This document shows, in pieces, positions 1 to 9,830 of a stretch of DNA of 64,000 bases (within the stretch, counting starts at the first letter, position 1; each line of letters begins with the position of its first letter). The stretch covers positions 4,308,001-4,372,000 of the forward strand of contig NZ_SSBQ01000002.1 of NCBI RefSeq assembly GCF_004795255.1, in the 5' to 3' direction. Origin of the DNA: Streptomyces sp. RKND-216 (GTDB taxonomy: Bacteria; Actinomycetota; Actinomycetes; Streptomycetales; Streptomycetaceae). Both the position numbers and the translations under genes were made by a program. The notes below the pieces were generated by a model. That model saw only the letters and a program-made list of their open reading frames with translations. It did no database searches and was not told where the DNA came from.

Positions 1-1107
1 GCTGTCTGGGACCGCGACGGCGGCCTGCCGGACACCGTGCGCGACGAAGTCGCCGCCGCCGGCCTGCTGGCGGCCGATCTGCCCGAGGAGTACGGGGGCG
101 CCGGCGCGACCCCGGCCGAACTGGGCGAGCTCTGCGCCCACCTGGGCGGCGTGTGCAGCGCGCTGCGGGGCCTGGTGACCGTGCAGGGCATGGTGGCCGC
201 GGCACTGCACCGGTGGGGCACCCGGGAGCAGCGGGCCCGGTGGCTGCCGCGACTGGCCGACGGCGAGCTGACCGCCGGCTTCGCCGCCACCGAACAGGCC
301 GCCGGAAGCGCGCTGTCGGCCGTGACCACCCGGATCGAGCGGGACGGCGCCGACGTGGTGGTCACCGGCCGCAAGAAGTGGATCACCTTCGGGCAGGTCG
401 CCGACGTGTTCCTCGTCCTCGGCCAGGACGGCGGCAGGCCCGTCACGGCGCTCGTGGAGGGGTGGCGCGACGGCGTCGGCCGGGAACCGGTCCGCGACCA
501 GCTGGGGATGCGCGCCGCCCGCATCGCCCACGTCGACTTCCGGTCCGTCCGGATACCGCCCGGCAACCTCGTCGCCCCGGCCGGTCTGGGGCTCTCCCAC
601 GTGGCGGCCACGGCGCTCAACCACGGGCGCTTCACCGTCGCCTGGGGCTGCGTCGGCATGGCGGAGGCGTGCGTGGAGGACGCGGCCACCCACGCCGCCA
701 CCCGCGCGCAGGGGGATGCGGTCCTGGCCGACCACCAGTCGGTACGGGCGCTGCTCGCCCGCGCGGCGGTCCAGGCGGCGGGCGCGCGCGCACTGTGCTG
801 CCGCGCGGCGGAGGCCCGCAGCGGGAACACCCAGCGCGGCATCCCCGAGACCGTCCTCGCCAAGTACGCGGCCGCCGACGCCGCCGCGGCCGCCGGCCGG
901 GACGCCGTCCAGATCCTCGGCTCGGCGGGCTGCGAGCCCGACAGCCGTGTCGCCCGCCACTTCCGGGACGCCAAGGTCATGGAGATCATCGAAGGAGCGC
1001 AGCAGGTGGCCGAACAGCACATCGCCGAACACGTGATGCGCCGGTACACGGCGCCCCGGGCGAACGGCACGCCGGCCGGCGCCGCCGGCGGGGCGGCGGC
1101 GCGATGA
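1..1107 (+). CDS. Acyl-CoA dehydrogenase of alkoxymalonyl/hydroxymalonyl-ACP synthesis (5' truncated by window edge)
   Basis: This is a flavin-dependent acyl-CoA/acyl-ACP dehydrogenase of the FkbI/ZmaE type. The frame is open from base 1 and the first residues (AVWDRDGGLPD) match the interior of the family N-terminus, so the true start lies outside the window; the first possible internal start is the GTG at 37. Family signs are the LPEEYGG segment, a central ITFGQVADVF-like FAD-domain strand and the C-terminal VMEIIEGAQQVAEQHIAEHV stretch around the usual catalytic region. Known role of the family: oxidation of an ACP-bound glyceryl-derived hydroxyacyl chain toward hydroxymalonyl-ACP. It overlaps the FkbH-like gene by ATGA, so the two are translationally coupled. 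The downstream FkbH and FkbK-like genes support this role over general fatty acid oxidation. The substrate is inferred. Confidence 0.85.
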   Translation, partial: AVWDRDGGLPDTVRDEVAAAGLLAADLPEEYGGAGATPAELGELCAHLGGVCSALRGLVTVQGMVAAALHRWGTREQRARWLPRLADGELTAGFAATEQAAGSALSAVTTRIERDGADVVVTGRKKWITFGQVADVFLVLGQDGGRPVTALVEGWRDGVGREPVRDQLGMRAARIAHVDFRSVRIPPGNLVAPAGLGLSHVAATALNHGRFTVAWGCVGMAEACVEDAATHAATRAQGDAVLADHQSVRALLARAAVQAAGARALCCRAAEARSGNTQRGIPETVLAKYAAADAAAAAGRDAVQILGSAGCEPDSRVARHFRDAKVMEIIEGAQQVAEQHIAEHVMRRYTAPRANGTPAGAAGGAAAR

Positions 1108-2180
1108 CCACGGCGAAGGACACCACCGAGAACACCGCCGAGGGCGCCGTGGCCGTCGTCAAGTGCCTGGTCTGGGACCTGGACGACACCCTGTGGGACG
1201 GGGTCGTCCTGGAGAACGACGAGCCCGTCCCGTACCCCGCCGCACTGAAGACGCTGCGCGCGCTGGACGAGCGCGGCATCCTGCACGCCGCCGCCAGCCG
1301 CGGCGAGTACGACGTCAGCCGCCGCCACCTCGAACTCCACGACCTGGAGGAGTGGTTCTGCGACCTCCAGGTCGGCTGGGGGGCGAAGTCGGAGGCGGTG
1401 CGGCGCATCGCCGAGAGGCTGAACATCGGCCTGGACACCATCGCGTTCGTCGACAACGACCCGGTGGAGAGGGCCGAGGTCGCCTCCGCCCTCCCCGTCG
1501 TCCGGTGCTATCCCGCGGACCAGGTCGGGGAGCTGGCCGGACTGCCCGAGTTCCGGCCGGAATGCGTCACCGAGGAGGCCGGCAGCAGGAGGCTGCTCTA
1601 CCGCACCGAGCACCGCCGGCAGGCCGCCGAGGAGTCCTTCGGCGGCGACCGGCAGGGCTTCCTCGCCTCGCTGAACCTGGTGATGACCGTCGGGGACGCG
1701 ACCGAGCAGGACCTGGCCCGCGCCAGCGAACTGACGGTGCGCACCCACCAGCTCAACACCTCGGGGGTCACCTACGACGCCGCCGAACTGCGTGCGCTCG
1801 CGGCCTCGCCCGACCACCGCGTGCAGGTGGCCAGGCTCCGCGATGACTACGGCGACTACGGCATCATCGGCCTCGCCGTCACGGAACACACCGCCGACGA
1901 GTCCGTGCTGCTGCTGTTGCTGATGTCCTGCCGGGTCGCCTCACGCGGCGTCGGCAGCGTGCTCCTGGACCACCTGACGCGGGAGGCGGTGGCGGCCGGA
2001 CGCCGTCCCGTCGCGCACTTCGCGCCCACCGACGTCAACCGCACGATGCTGGTGACGCTGCGCTTCGCCGGCTACACGCCGGTCACCACCGAGGGCAGTC
2101 CGCTCGTTCTCGCCGTCGACCCGGAGCAGTTGGGGCCGCCGAAGCCGAGCCACGTCCACGTCGTCCGCGGTACGGACTGA
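1104..2180 (+). CDS. FkbH-like glyceryl-ACP forming protein (HAD phosphatase + GNAT-like domain)
   Basis: A 358-residue protein starting at the ATG in the ATGA overlap with the preceding stop. The N-terminal half is HAD-like, with the DLDDTLWDG nucleophile motif near residue 30 and a later FVDNDPVERAEV segment. The C-terminal half has the GNAT-like blocks typical of FkbH proteins (RTHQLNTSG, YGDYGIIGLAV, MSCRVASRGVG). Characterised FkbH/ZmaN proteins dephosphorylate 1,3-bisphosphoglycerate and load the glyceryl unit onto a dedicated ACP, the first step to hydroxy- or methoxymalonyl-ACP. The acyl-CoA dehydrogenase just upstream and the 3-hydroxyacyl-CoA dehydrogenase at 9831 supply the two oxidations. 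No free-standing ACP or O-methyltransferase for this route is in the window, so they are either upstream or absent. Confidence 0.92.
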   Translation: MTTAKDTTENTAEGAVAVVKCLVWDLDDTLWDGVVLENDEPVPYPAALKTLRALDERGILHAAASRGEYDVSRRHLELHDLEEWFCDLQVGWGAKSEAVRRIAERLNIGLDTIAFVDNDPVERAEVASALPVVRCYPADQVGELAGLPEFRPECVTEEAGSRRLLYRTEHRRQAAEESFGGDRQGFLASLNLVMTVGDATEQDLARASELTVRTHQLNTSGVTYDAAELRALAASPDHRVQVARLRDDYGDYGIIGLAVTEHTADESVLLLLLMSCRVASRGVGSVLLDHLTREAVAAGRRPVAHFAPTDVNRTMLVTLRFAGYTPVTTEGSPLVLAVDPEQLGPPKPSHVHVVRGTD

Positions 2181-2194
2181 GGGAGGCGGCGACC

Positions 2195-4132
2195 GTGCGC
2201 GAGCAGACCGTGCAGAGCACGAACGAGCCCGGCCGGGGCCCGGCCCCGGCCGGCCACGACGGCACCGGCGTGCCCGGCGTCCTGGAGGGGTTCCGGCGGC
2301 AGGCGGCGCGATCCCCCTCCGCGACCGCGCTGATCGTCGGCGGCACACGGCTGACGTACGGCGCGCTCGACCGGGCGTCGGCGGCCCTGGCCGGGCACCT
2401 GCGCCGACGGGGCGCCGGCCCGGGCCGGCTGGTGTGCGTACGGATGCGGCAGTCCGCCACGGCCGTGATCGCCATGCTCGCCGCGCTGCGGGCCGGGGCC
2501 GCCTGGGCCGTCGTCGAGCCGGACCAGCCGCCCCACCGGCTGCGCGCGCTTCTCGCGGACACCGACTGCGCCGTCCTGGTCACCGCCCGCCCGGACCCTC
2601 TCCCGGCCGGCCTGCCGCACCCGCCCGGCATCCTCGACCTGAGCGACCTGAGCGACCTGAGCGACCTGAGCGACCTGAGCGAGGGCGCACCCGCCGGGCC
2701 CGTGGTCGCGGGGGGGTCCGGGGACGCCGAGGTCCCCGAGTCGGCGCCCGTGTACGTCGTCTGCACCTCCGGGTCGACCGGCGCGCCCAAGGGGGTGATG
2801 GTGAGCCGGGCGCAGCTGGCCGCGTCCATCCACCCGCGGTACCGCGTGTACGGCACCGAGCGCTCCACGTTCGTCATGGCGATGCGCCTGTCCTTCGACG
2901 GCATGCTCGGCGGCATGTTCTGGTCGTTCACCGGCGGCCACACCCTCGTGCTCCCCGACGAGAAGGAACTGCGGCAGGTCCACGAACTCGCCGGGCTGGC
3001 CCGCCGGCACGCGGCCACCCACCTCATCGTGGTCCCCTCCTACTACCGCGCGCTTTTGGAGGAGAGCCGGCTGCTGCCGGAGACGCTGCGGCTGGTCGTG
3101 GTCGCCGGCGAGGCGTGCACCCCGGAACTCGTGCGCCGCCACCACCGGTTGCTGCCCGGCACCCGCCTCGTCAACGAGTACGGCCCCACCGAGACCACCA
3201 TCTCCTGCACGGTCCAGCCCGACCCCGACCCCACGTGGCCGCGCATCCCGATCGGCATGCCCTGGGCCGGGGCCGAGGCCCACGTCCTGGACGACCGGTT
3301 GCGGCCGGTGCCCGCCGGGGAACGCGGCGAGCTGTACATCGGCGGCAGCTTCGTGGCGCTCGGCTACGCCGGGCAGCCGGGCAGGACCGCGGAGCGGTTC
3401 GTCGCCGACCCGTTCGGCCGCCCCGGCGCGCGCCTGTACCGCACGGGCGACGTCGCGCAGGCCGACGCGTCCGGGACCCTCCACTACCACGGCAGGACGG
3501 ACGACCAGGTGAAACTCCGCGGCACCCGGATCGAACTCGGCGAGGTCGAGGCCGCTCTCGAACGTCACCCGCGGGTCGGCCAGGCCGTCGTCCTGCATGA
3601 CACCTCCGGCGCCGACGAACCACGGCTCGTCGCCTTCCTGGCCCCCGCGTCGGCCGACGCCCCGCTGCCGTCGTGGCCGGACCTGCGCACGCACTGCGCC
3701 GAGTACCTCGTCGTCCAGGCCGTCCCCGCCGTCTTCCGGGAGCTCGCCCGCATGCCCCTCAACTCCAGTGGCAAGGCCGACCGTTCGGAGCTCCAGGCGC
3801 TGCTCCGTGACGATCCCGCCGCAGCGGAAGGCGACCAGGCCGGGAGCGCGGCGGACGGCGCCGACGACCGTGTGCGGGAGGTGGCACGGATCTGGGCCGA
3901 GGTGCTCCAGCACGAGCAGACCGGCCCCCGCGACAACTTCTTCGCGGTCGGCGGCAGTTCGCTGAAGGTGCTCGAACTCCACAAGCGCCTGGAGCAGCAC
4001 TGGCCCGGCGCGGTGCGCGTCGGGGAGCTGTTCGACCTCACCACCATCACGGCCCAGGCGGAAGCCCTCACGGCACGGCTGGGCGGGATGCCCGAGCCGG
4101 GCGACGACACCCTCACCGCCTATGAGCTGTGA
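2195..4132 (+). CDS. Stand-alone NRPS adenylation-PCP didomain
   Basis: A 645-residue protein with GTG start and a GGGAGG ribosome site at 2181-2186. The adenylation domain spans about residues 35-530 with core motifs CTSGSTGAPKG (A3), NEYGPTETT (A5), YRTGD (A7) and NSSGK with the catalytic lysine (A10). The peptidyl carrier domain is at about 560-630 with GGSS, the phosphopantetheine serine being S589. My manual reading of the specificity positions gives roughly D-G-G-I-V-A-E-I-S, which matches no code I know, so the substrate is open; it is not the usual serine code. The protein has no condensation domain, so it must be used in trans. Candidate partners are the C domain of the 4182 protein or the PCP-less C-TE end of the 10735 protein. 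An aminomalonyl-type role, as for ZmaJ, is possible but the code does not support it. Confidence 0.9.
   Translation: MREQTVQSTNEPGRGPAPAGHDGTGVPGVLEGFRRQAARSPSATALIVGGTRLTYGALDRASAALAGHLRRRGAGPGRLVCVRMRQSATAVIAMLAALRAGAAWAVVEPDQPPHRLRALLADTDCAVLVTARPDPLPAGLPHPPGILDLSDLSDLSDLSDLSEGAPAGPVVAGGSGDAEVPESAPVYVVCTSGSTGAPKGVMVSRAQLAASIHPRYRVYGTERSTFVMAMRLSFDGMLGGMFWSFTGGHTLVLPDEKELRQVHELAGLARRHAATHLIVVPSYYRALLEESRLLPETLRLVVVAGEACTPELVRRHHRLLPGTRLVNEYGPTETTISCTVQPDPDPTWPRIPIGMPWAGAEAHVLDDRLRPVPAGERGELYIGGSFVALGYAGQPGRTAERFVADPFGRPGARLYRTGDVAQADASGTLHYHGRTDDQVKLRGTRIELGEVEAALERHPRVGQAVVLHDTSGADEPRLVAFLAPASADAPLPSWPDLRTHCAEYLVVQAVPAVFRELARMPLNSSGKADRSELQALLRDDPAAAEGDQAGSAADGADDRVREVARIWAEVLQHEQTGPRDNFFAVGGSSLKVLELHKRLEQHWPGAVRVGELFDLTTITAQAEALTARLGGMPEPGDDTLTAYEL
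2636..2680 (+). repeat. Five tandem copies of a 9-bp unit (GACCTGAGC)
   Basis: Five perfect copies in frame, encoding (Asp-Leu-Ser)x5 in the loop before motif A3 of the A-PCP protein. Copy number can change by slippage without breaking the frame. Confidence 0.95.
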
Positions 4133-4181
4133 GGCGGTCCCACCGGTGGCACCCCAGGCGACGAGCGAACGGGAAGGCGAT

Positions 4182-7100
4182 ATGAGCGGGACAAGCGCGA
4201 CACGCGGCCGGCCCGGCATCGCGGTGATCGGCATCTCCGCCCGGTTTCCGCAGGCCGACGGCATCACCCGGTTCCGGGCCAACCTGCGCGCCGGCCGCGA
4301 CTCCGTGCGCCCGATGCCGCCGGAGCGCAGGGAGGCGACCTGTCTGGACCCCGACGCGGTGTACCCGCAGATGGGCTACCTCGACCGGATCGACCTGTTC
4401 GACCACGCGTACTTCGGCCTGTCCCGGCGCGAGGCCGAGGTGACGGACCCCCAGCACCGCATCGCACTGCAACTGACCCGCGAAGCCCTCGAGAACGCCG
4501 GCTACGCCGCCTCCCGCATGCGCGACTCGCGCACCGCCGTCGTCTTCAGCTCGCCCAGCAACGGCTACCTGCCGCTGGTGCGCGAGGTCGGCACCCTCAG
4601 CATGATCGGCAACATCCCCTGCGGGCTGCCCGCCCGCGTCTCGCACCTGTTCGGCTTCACCGGCCCCTGCTACGGCGTCGACACCGGGTGCAACGGATCG
4701 CTGGTCGCCGTGCACCAGGCCTCCCGTGAACTGCGCGACGGGGACGCCGACTACGCCGTCGTGGGCGGCGTCAGCGTGCGCCACGTGATCGCGCCCGAAG
4801 CCGCCGTCGCCGCCTTCCCCGGCATCGCCTCGCCGACGGCGAGGTGCCGGGCGTTCGACGAGAAGGCCGACGGCGCCGGCGCCGGCGAGGGCGGCGCCGT
4901 GCTGCTGCTGACCACGGTGGACCGCGCTCTGCGCGAGGGCGCCTTCATCCACGCGGTGATCCGCGGCACCGCCGTCGTGCACAACGGACGCCATTCGGCC
5001 ACCATCGCGACACCCTCCGCCCGGTCCCAGGCGGAGGTGATCCGCCGGGCCTGGCAGCACGCGGGAGCCGACATCGGTACCGCCGGCTACCTGGAGACGC
5101 ACGGTTCCGGGACCCGCCTCGGCGACGCCGTCGAAGTGGAAGGGCTGGCGCTCGCCCGTACCGGTGTCCCCGAAGGAGCCGGCGACCTTCCGGTCGGCTC
5201 GGTCAAGACCAACCTCGGGCACCTCGACCACGCGGCCGGCATCGCGGGACTCGTCAAGACGGTCCTGAGCGTCCGCCACGGCGAGCTGTATCCCTCGCTG
5301 CACTTCGACCGCCCCGCCGAGGATGTCGACCTGCGCGCCGCCCGTCTCGAGGTGGTCACGGACACGCGCAGCTGGCAGGCGGACGTCCGGCGCGCCGGTG
5401 TCAGCTCCTTCAGCCTCGGCGGAATCAACGCGCACTGCGTCGTGGAGCAGCCGCCCGCGGCGACCGGCGCAGGCGGCCCGTCCCGGCCGTCGCGGGCGGA
5501 CCGCGCGCGGAGACTCGTCGGCGTGTCCGCCCGCACCGCCGACGACCTCGTGCTCCTCTGCGAGCGCCTGTCGCTCGTGCTGCGCGACGAGAACCCGCCG
5601 CTGGACGACGTGGCGCGCACCCTCAACGAGGGGCGTGACCACCACCCTCACCGCCGGAGCTTGGTGGCGGGCACGACCGCCGAACTGGCGACGCAGCTCG
5701 CCGCGCACGCCCTCTGGACGCGTCTGGACGCGGTGGAGGACGAGGGCGCGTCGGGTGACGGACGTGAGCCGGGGAGCGGGACCGGGGGGCGGGCCGACGG
5801 TTCCGGATCCTCCGGCCCGCCCCGCGTGGTGCTGCTCCTCTCCGGCGACGCCACCGGACTGCCCGACGGTCCCGAGGTAGCGCTGCCGGACGGACTGCCG
5901 CTGCCGCCCGGCCCGGCGGACCGCGTGCGCGGCCAGCTCGCCGCCCACGCCGCGCTGACCACGGCCGGTGTGCGGCTGGCCGGGCTGATGAGTTCGGGCG
6001 TCTCCCGGTACGCGGCGCGCCACCTTCAGGGCCGGCTCACGGCTGAGGACACCGCCGCGCTGCGTCGTGCCCGCGACACCGGTGCCGGCGGCGAGTCCGG
6101 CGATAGGGCCGACGAGTCCGGCGACGCCTTCGGCGGCCCGGTGCGGCCGGAGCGGCTGCGCGCCGCGGTCGAGGAGCAACTCGCCGCGGGTCCGGTGGTC
6201 TTCGTGGAGCCGGCGGCACACGGCGAGATCAGTGACCTGCTCCGCGACCACCTCGCCGACCGAGCGGACGCACGGGTGGTCCGGCTCGGTGCGGAGGCCG
6301 AGGACATCCTGGGGGTACTCGGCCGCCTCTACGAGAGCGGCGTCGAACTCGACTGGTCCGCGCTCCGGCCGGAGACCGGGGACGGGCACCCCGGGCCGGG
6401 ACGGATACCGCTTCCGGGCCATCCCTTCCGCGGCGTGCGCTGCTGGGCCCGCCAGGAGGGCGACGTCATCCGCTTCGAACCGCCCGCACAGCCGACCCCG
6501 GCGGCGTCCATACCGGCCGAGGCGGGCCCGCCCCCGCCCGCCGCGACCGTGCCGGGCCGTACCGTCTCCGTGCTGGCCCCCGCCTCGCCCGGCCGCGAGC
6601 CGGTTCCCCTCCGCAGCGCCGAGACCGTACCGGAACCGGCCCGGTCTGTGGCCGCACCGGAACCGCAAGCGGAACCGCAACCGCAGGCGGATTCCGCGGT
6701 GCCCGGCCGGGCGGCCGAGACCGGTGACACGGTGCTGCCGTGGCTGCGTGAAGCCATGGCCGCGCTGCTGTATGCCGAGGACGTGGCCGCCGACGCCGAC
6801 TACTTCTCCATCGGCGGCAACTCGGTGATCGCCCTGCAGCTCGTCGAGCGGGTGATCAGCCGGTACGCCGTCGCGCTCAGGCTGGTCGACATCTACACCC
6901 ACCCGGTGGTCTCCGACCTCGCCGACGCCATCGCCGCACGCCTTCCGGAGCCCTCCGGCGCCGCCGTCGAGCCTGCCGCTCCCGGCGGCCGCACCATGCC
7001 GACGCCGGCCGCCGACGCGGACGGACTCCACCGGCTGCCGCCGATCCGCCCCGGCCAGGAACCCACCCTCTCCTACGGCCAGGAACGGATGTGGTTCCAC

Positions 7101-9797
7101 CACCAGCTGGACCCGGACACCCGGCTCTACAACCTGCCCGGCGCCACCCGCATGCGCGGCGAACTCGACCTGGAAGCCATGCGGCTGGCATGGGAGGACC
7201 TCGCCCGGCGCCACGAGGTGCTCCGCTCCAACTTCGTCGAGTCCGACGGCCGCCCCGGCCTGGCCATTCGCCCCGAACTGGGCGACTTCTTCCACGTGCT
7301 GGACGTCTCCGCGGAACCCGATCCGGAAGCCGCGGCCCGGGCCGCCGTCCGCGACGAGACCGACTGGGTGTTCGACGTGGCGCACGACCCGCTGGTGAGG
7401 GTCGCCGTCGTGCGCATCGCCCCCGGCGACCACCTCTTCTGCTGGACGATGCACCACGGCGTCAACGACGGGTGGGCCCCGCAGATCCTCATGGGCGAGC
7501 TGATCCGGTTCTACGAGGCCCGCTGCCAGGGCCGTGAGCACCGCCCGGAGCCGCTGCCCGTGCAGTACCGCGATTACGCACGATGGCAGCGCGACCTGCT
7601 CGAAGGCGCCCTGCTCGACGGCGAACTCGACTACTGGCGCCGCAAGCTGGCCGACCCGCCCGCCCTCGAACTGGCCACGGACCGGCCCCGCCCGGCACGG
7701 ATGGACTACGCGGGTGCCACCTACGGCTTCACCGTCCCCGCCGAGCTGGTGCGCCGGCTCCGCGCGGTGGGAAGCCGGGAGACCGCCACCCTGTTCATGG
7801 TCCTGCTGACCGGACTGAAGGTGCTGCTCTCCCGCTGGTCCGGGCAGCGCGACGTCGTCGTCGGCACCCCGACGATCGGCCGCAGCCGCCCCGAACTCTG
7901 GGGACTGCTGGGCTTCTTCAACAACACCATCGCGCTGCGCTCCGACCTCTCCGGTGACGTCACCTTCCGCGATCTGCTGCGCCGGGTGCGCACCGTGGTG
8001 CTGGAGGCCATGGAGCACCAGGAGATCCCCTTCGACCGGGTGGTGCGCGAGGTCGCCCCGGACCGCGACCCGAGCCGGAATCCGATCTTCGACGTGATGT
8101 ACGTGCACCAGACGCTCCCGCCGGAATTCGCCCTGGGGGAGAGGACCACGTTCAACCCGGGCCGGCCCGGCGGCGGGGACGACGAAACCCCCCAGTTCCC
8201 CGGACTCCCGGCGGGCACCGCCAAGTTCGACCTCACCGTGGTCATGGCGGAACGGCCCGACCACGAGGAGCTGGAGGTCGCTGTGGAGTACAGCACCCGG
8301 CTCTTCGACGGCGACACGGTGGCCGCCATGGCGCAGTCGCTGCTGGACCTGCTCTGGGCCGCGGCCGAGAACGAGGACACCGGCTACGACCAGTTGCCCG
8401 CAGGCCCACCGGCCCGCCGCCCCGCCGCCGTCGGCGACCGGCCCGCCTCAGCGGCCGCCCGTCCCGAGCGGGCGTCACGGTCGGTCTCCGTCCCCGACGA
8501 CCACGCCGTCTCCTCGTGCCTGGAACTGCGAGGCGACGTCGACGAGGACGCCTTGCGGGCGGCGTTCGACGACCTCACCGAACGCCACGAGGTGCTGCGC
8601 ACCAGCATCCCGGCATCCACGGCACAGGAGCAACAGGAGCAGCTCGCAGCACCGCGGGGCGGCGAGGGCCGCTTCCGCACGCTCGACGTCTCCCACCGCC
8701 CGCGCCCCGCCGCCGCGGCCCGGGAACTGGCCCGCACGCACGGCCGCACGGCGACCGACCCGGACACCGGCGCACCCGCACGGGCCCTGCTCGTCACCAC
8801 CGGCCCGGACAGCCGTCTGCTGGTGGTCACCACTCACCGCGACGCGTACGACGGTGCCCAGCCCGGCCTGCTCTTCGGCGACCTGCTGGCCCTCTACGCC
8901 GCGCGCTGCGGCCGGGAGCCCGCGCCGCCCGCGCCCCCCGTCTCCTACGGCGACTACGCCCGGTGGCAGCGCGACCTGCGCGCCGACGGCCTGCTGGACG
9001 GACAACTCGCCCACTGGCGACGGACCCTGACCGGCCTTCCCTCCGGCGGGCTGCCCACCGACCGGCCACGCCCGACGTCCGGCACCCACGCCTGCGCCAC
9101 CCACACCCTCCGGGTGCCCTCCGACCTCGCCCACGCGCTGGCGCGCGGCGGCACGCGGGAACGCCTGCTCGCGGGAATCGCGGCGATCAGCGCGTGGCGC
9201 TCCGGCACCCACGAGACGGTCGTCGGACTGGCGGAGGCGGCCCCCGACACCGACTCGACCGCCGAGGACCCGGGCCGCCCCCGCCCCGGCGAGGCCGTCG
9301 GCCCGTTCGCCAACCCGCTCGCGCTGCGCATCAGCACGGCGGACGACCCCGGCCTGGAGACGCTGACCCGGCGGGTACGCGCCGTCGTCGAGGAAGCCTC
9401 CGCGCACTCCGATGTGCCGTTCGAGGACGTCGTGCACGCGCTGCGCCCGCCCCGCGAGCCAGGCCGAGCGCCACTGTTCGACCTCACCTACGCCCACCAC
9501 CGGCTGCCGAGCGGCCTCGGCGCGGTGGCCGGCCTGGAGGTACGGCCCGGTGCGGGTGACGGGCGCCTGCTGCTGCCCGCAGCCACCGCCGGGCACGACC
9601 TCGCCTGGTCGGTGCTGGAAGGGCCCGAGCCCGGCGCCCTCACCGTCTCCGTCACCTACCGCACCGAACTCTTCGACGAGGAGACGGTGGTCGCGGCGGC
9701 GGCCGACCTGACGGCGCTGCTGCGCCGGGGGTGCCGCGAGCCGGAGGTGCCGCTGAGCGCCCTCTGGCTCGCCGACGACACCGCGTTCGCCGACTGA
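4182..9797 (+). CDS. Hybrid PKS-NRPS protein: KS - AT remnant - ACP - C - C*
   Basis: About 1871 residues. I chose the ATG at 4182 because GGGAAGG (4171-4177) precedes it and the KS fold starts about 12 residues later; an in-frame ATG at 4122 has no ribosome site. The ketosynthase (about 10-425) keeps C170 (DTGCNGS), H307 and H347. Residues about 540-765 align to the two ends of an acyltransferase, closing with the usual RIPLPGHPFRG tail, but the GHSxG nucleophile motif reads S-S-G-V-S at 604-608 (Ser to Gly at 606) and the central part is missing. A carrier domain follows (S881 in GGNS). The first condensation domain has an intact HHGVNDG at 1091-1097. The second (about 1420-1871) has HRDAYDG at 1552-1558, so the catalytic second histidine is Arg. 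The extender must therefore come from an acyltransferase in trans. It probably joins a hydroxymalonyl-type C2 unit to a peptide chain. Confidence 0.88.
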   Translation: MSGTSATRGRPGIAVIGISARFPQADGITRFRANLRAGRDSVRPMPPERREATCLDPDAVYPQMGYLDRIDLFDHAYFGLSRREAEVTDPQHRIALQLTREALENAGYAASRMRDSRTAVVFSSPSNGYLPLVREVGTLSMIGNIPCGLPARVSHLFGFTGPCYGVDTGCNGSLVAVHQASRELRDGDADYAVVGGVSVRHVIAPEAAVAAFPGIASPTARCRAFDEKADGAGAGEGGAVLLLTTVDRALREGAFIHAVIRGTAVVHNGRHSATIATPSARSQAEVIRRAWQHAGADIGTAGYLETHGSGTRLGDAVEVEGLALARTGVPEGAGDLPVGSVKTNLGHLDHAAGIAGLVKTVLSVRHGELYPSLHFDRPAEDVDLRAARLEVVTDTRSWQADVRRAGVSSFSLGGINAHCVVEQPPAATGAGGPSRPSRADRARRLVGVSARTADDLVLLCERLSLVLRDENPPLDDVARTLNEGRDHHPHRRSLVAGTTAELATQLAAHALWTRLDAVEDEGASGDGREPGSGTGGRADGSGSSGPPRVVLLLSGDATGLPDGPEVALPDGLPLPPGPADRVRGQLAAHAALTTAGVRLAGLMSSGVSRYAARHLQGRLTAEDTAALRRARDTGAGGESGDRADESGDAFGGPVRPERLRAAVEEQLAAGPVVFVEPAAHGEISDLLRDHLADRADARVVRLGAEAEDILGVLGRLYESGVELDWSALRPETGDGHPGPGRIPLPGHPFRGVRCWARQEGDVIRFEPPAQPTPAASIPAEAGPPPPAATVPGRTVSVLAPASPGREPVPLRSAETVPEPARSVAAPEPQAEPQPQADSAVPGRAAETGDTVLPWLREAMAALLYAEDVAADADYFSIGGNSVIALQLVERVISRYAVALRLVDIYTHPVVSDLADAIAARLPEPSGAAVEPAAPGGRTMPTPAADADGLHRLPPIRPGQEPTLSYGQERMWFHHQLDPDTRLYNLPGATRMRGELDLEAMRLAWEDLARRHEVLRSNFVESDGRPGLAIRPELGDFFHVLDVSAEPDPEAAARAAVRDETDWVFDVAHDPLVRVAVVRIAPGDHLFCWTMHHGVNDGWAPQILMGELIRFYEARCQGREHRPEPLPVQYRDYARWQRDLLEGALLDGELDYWRRKLADPPALELATDRPRPARMDYAGATYGFTVPAELVRRLRAVGSRETATLFMVLLTGLKVLLSRWSGQRDVVVGTPTIGRSRPELWGLLGFFNNTIALRSDLSGDVTFRDLLRRVRTVVLEAMEHQEIPFDRVVREVAPDRDPSRNPIFDVMYVHQTLPPEFALGERTTFNPGRPGGGDDETPQFPGLPAGTAKFDLTVVMAERPDHEELEVAVEYSTRLFDGDTVAAMAQSLLDLLWAAAENEDTGYDQLPAGPPARRPAAVGDRPASAAARPERASRSVSVPDDHAVSSCLELRGDVDEDALRAAFDDLTERHEVLRTSIPASTAQEQQEQLAAPRGGEGRFRTLDVSHRPRPAAAARELARTHGRTATDPDTGAPARALLVTTGPDSRLLVVTTHRDAYDGAQPGLLFGDLLALYAARCGREPAPPAPPVSYGDYARWQRDLRADGLLDGQLAHWRRTLTGLPSGGLPTDRPRPTSGTHACATHTLRVPSDLAHALARGGTRERLLAGIAAISAWRSGTHETVVGLAEAAPDTDSTAEDPGRPRPGEAVGPFANPLALRISTADDPGLETLTRRVRAVVEEASAHSDVPFEDVVHALRPPREPGRAPLFDLTYAHHRLPSGLGAVAGLEVRPGAGDGRLLLPAATAGHDLAWSVLEGPEPGALTVSVTYRTELFDEETVVAAAADLTALLRRGCREPEVPLSALWLADDTAFAD

Positions 9798-9830
9798 CCT
9801 GCCCGACGGACCAGAAGGAGGCCCGCGACC

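Noticed and set aside
4122..4181. Upstream in-frame ATG for the KS-containing protein
   Set aside because: No ribosome site, while the ATG at 4182 has GGGAAGG at proper distance and starts just before the KS fold.
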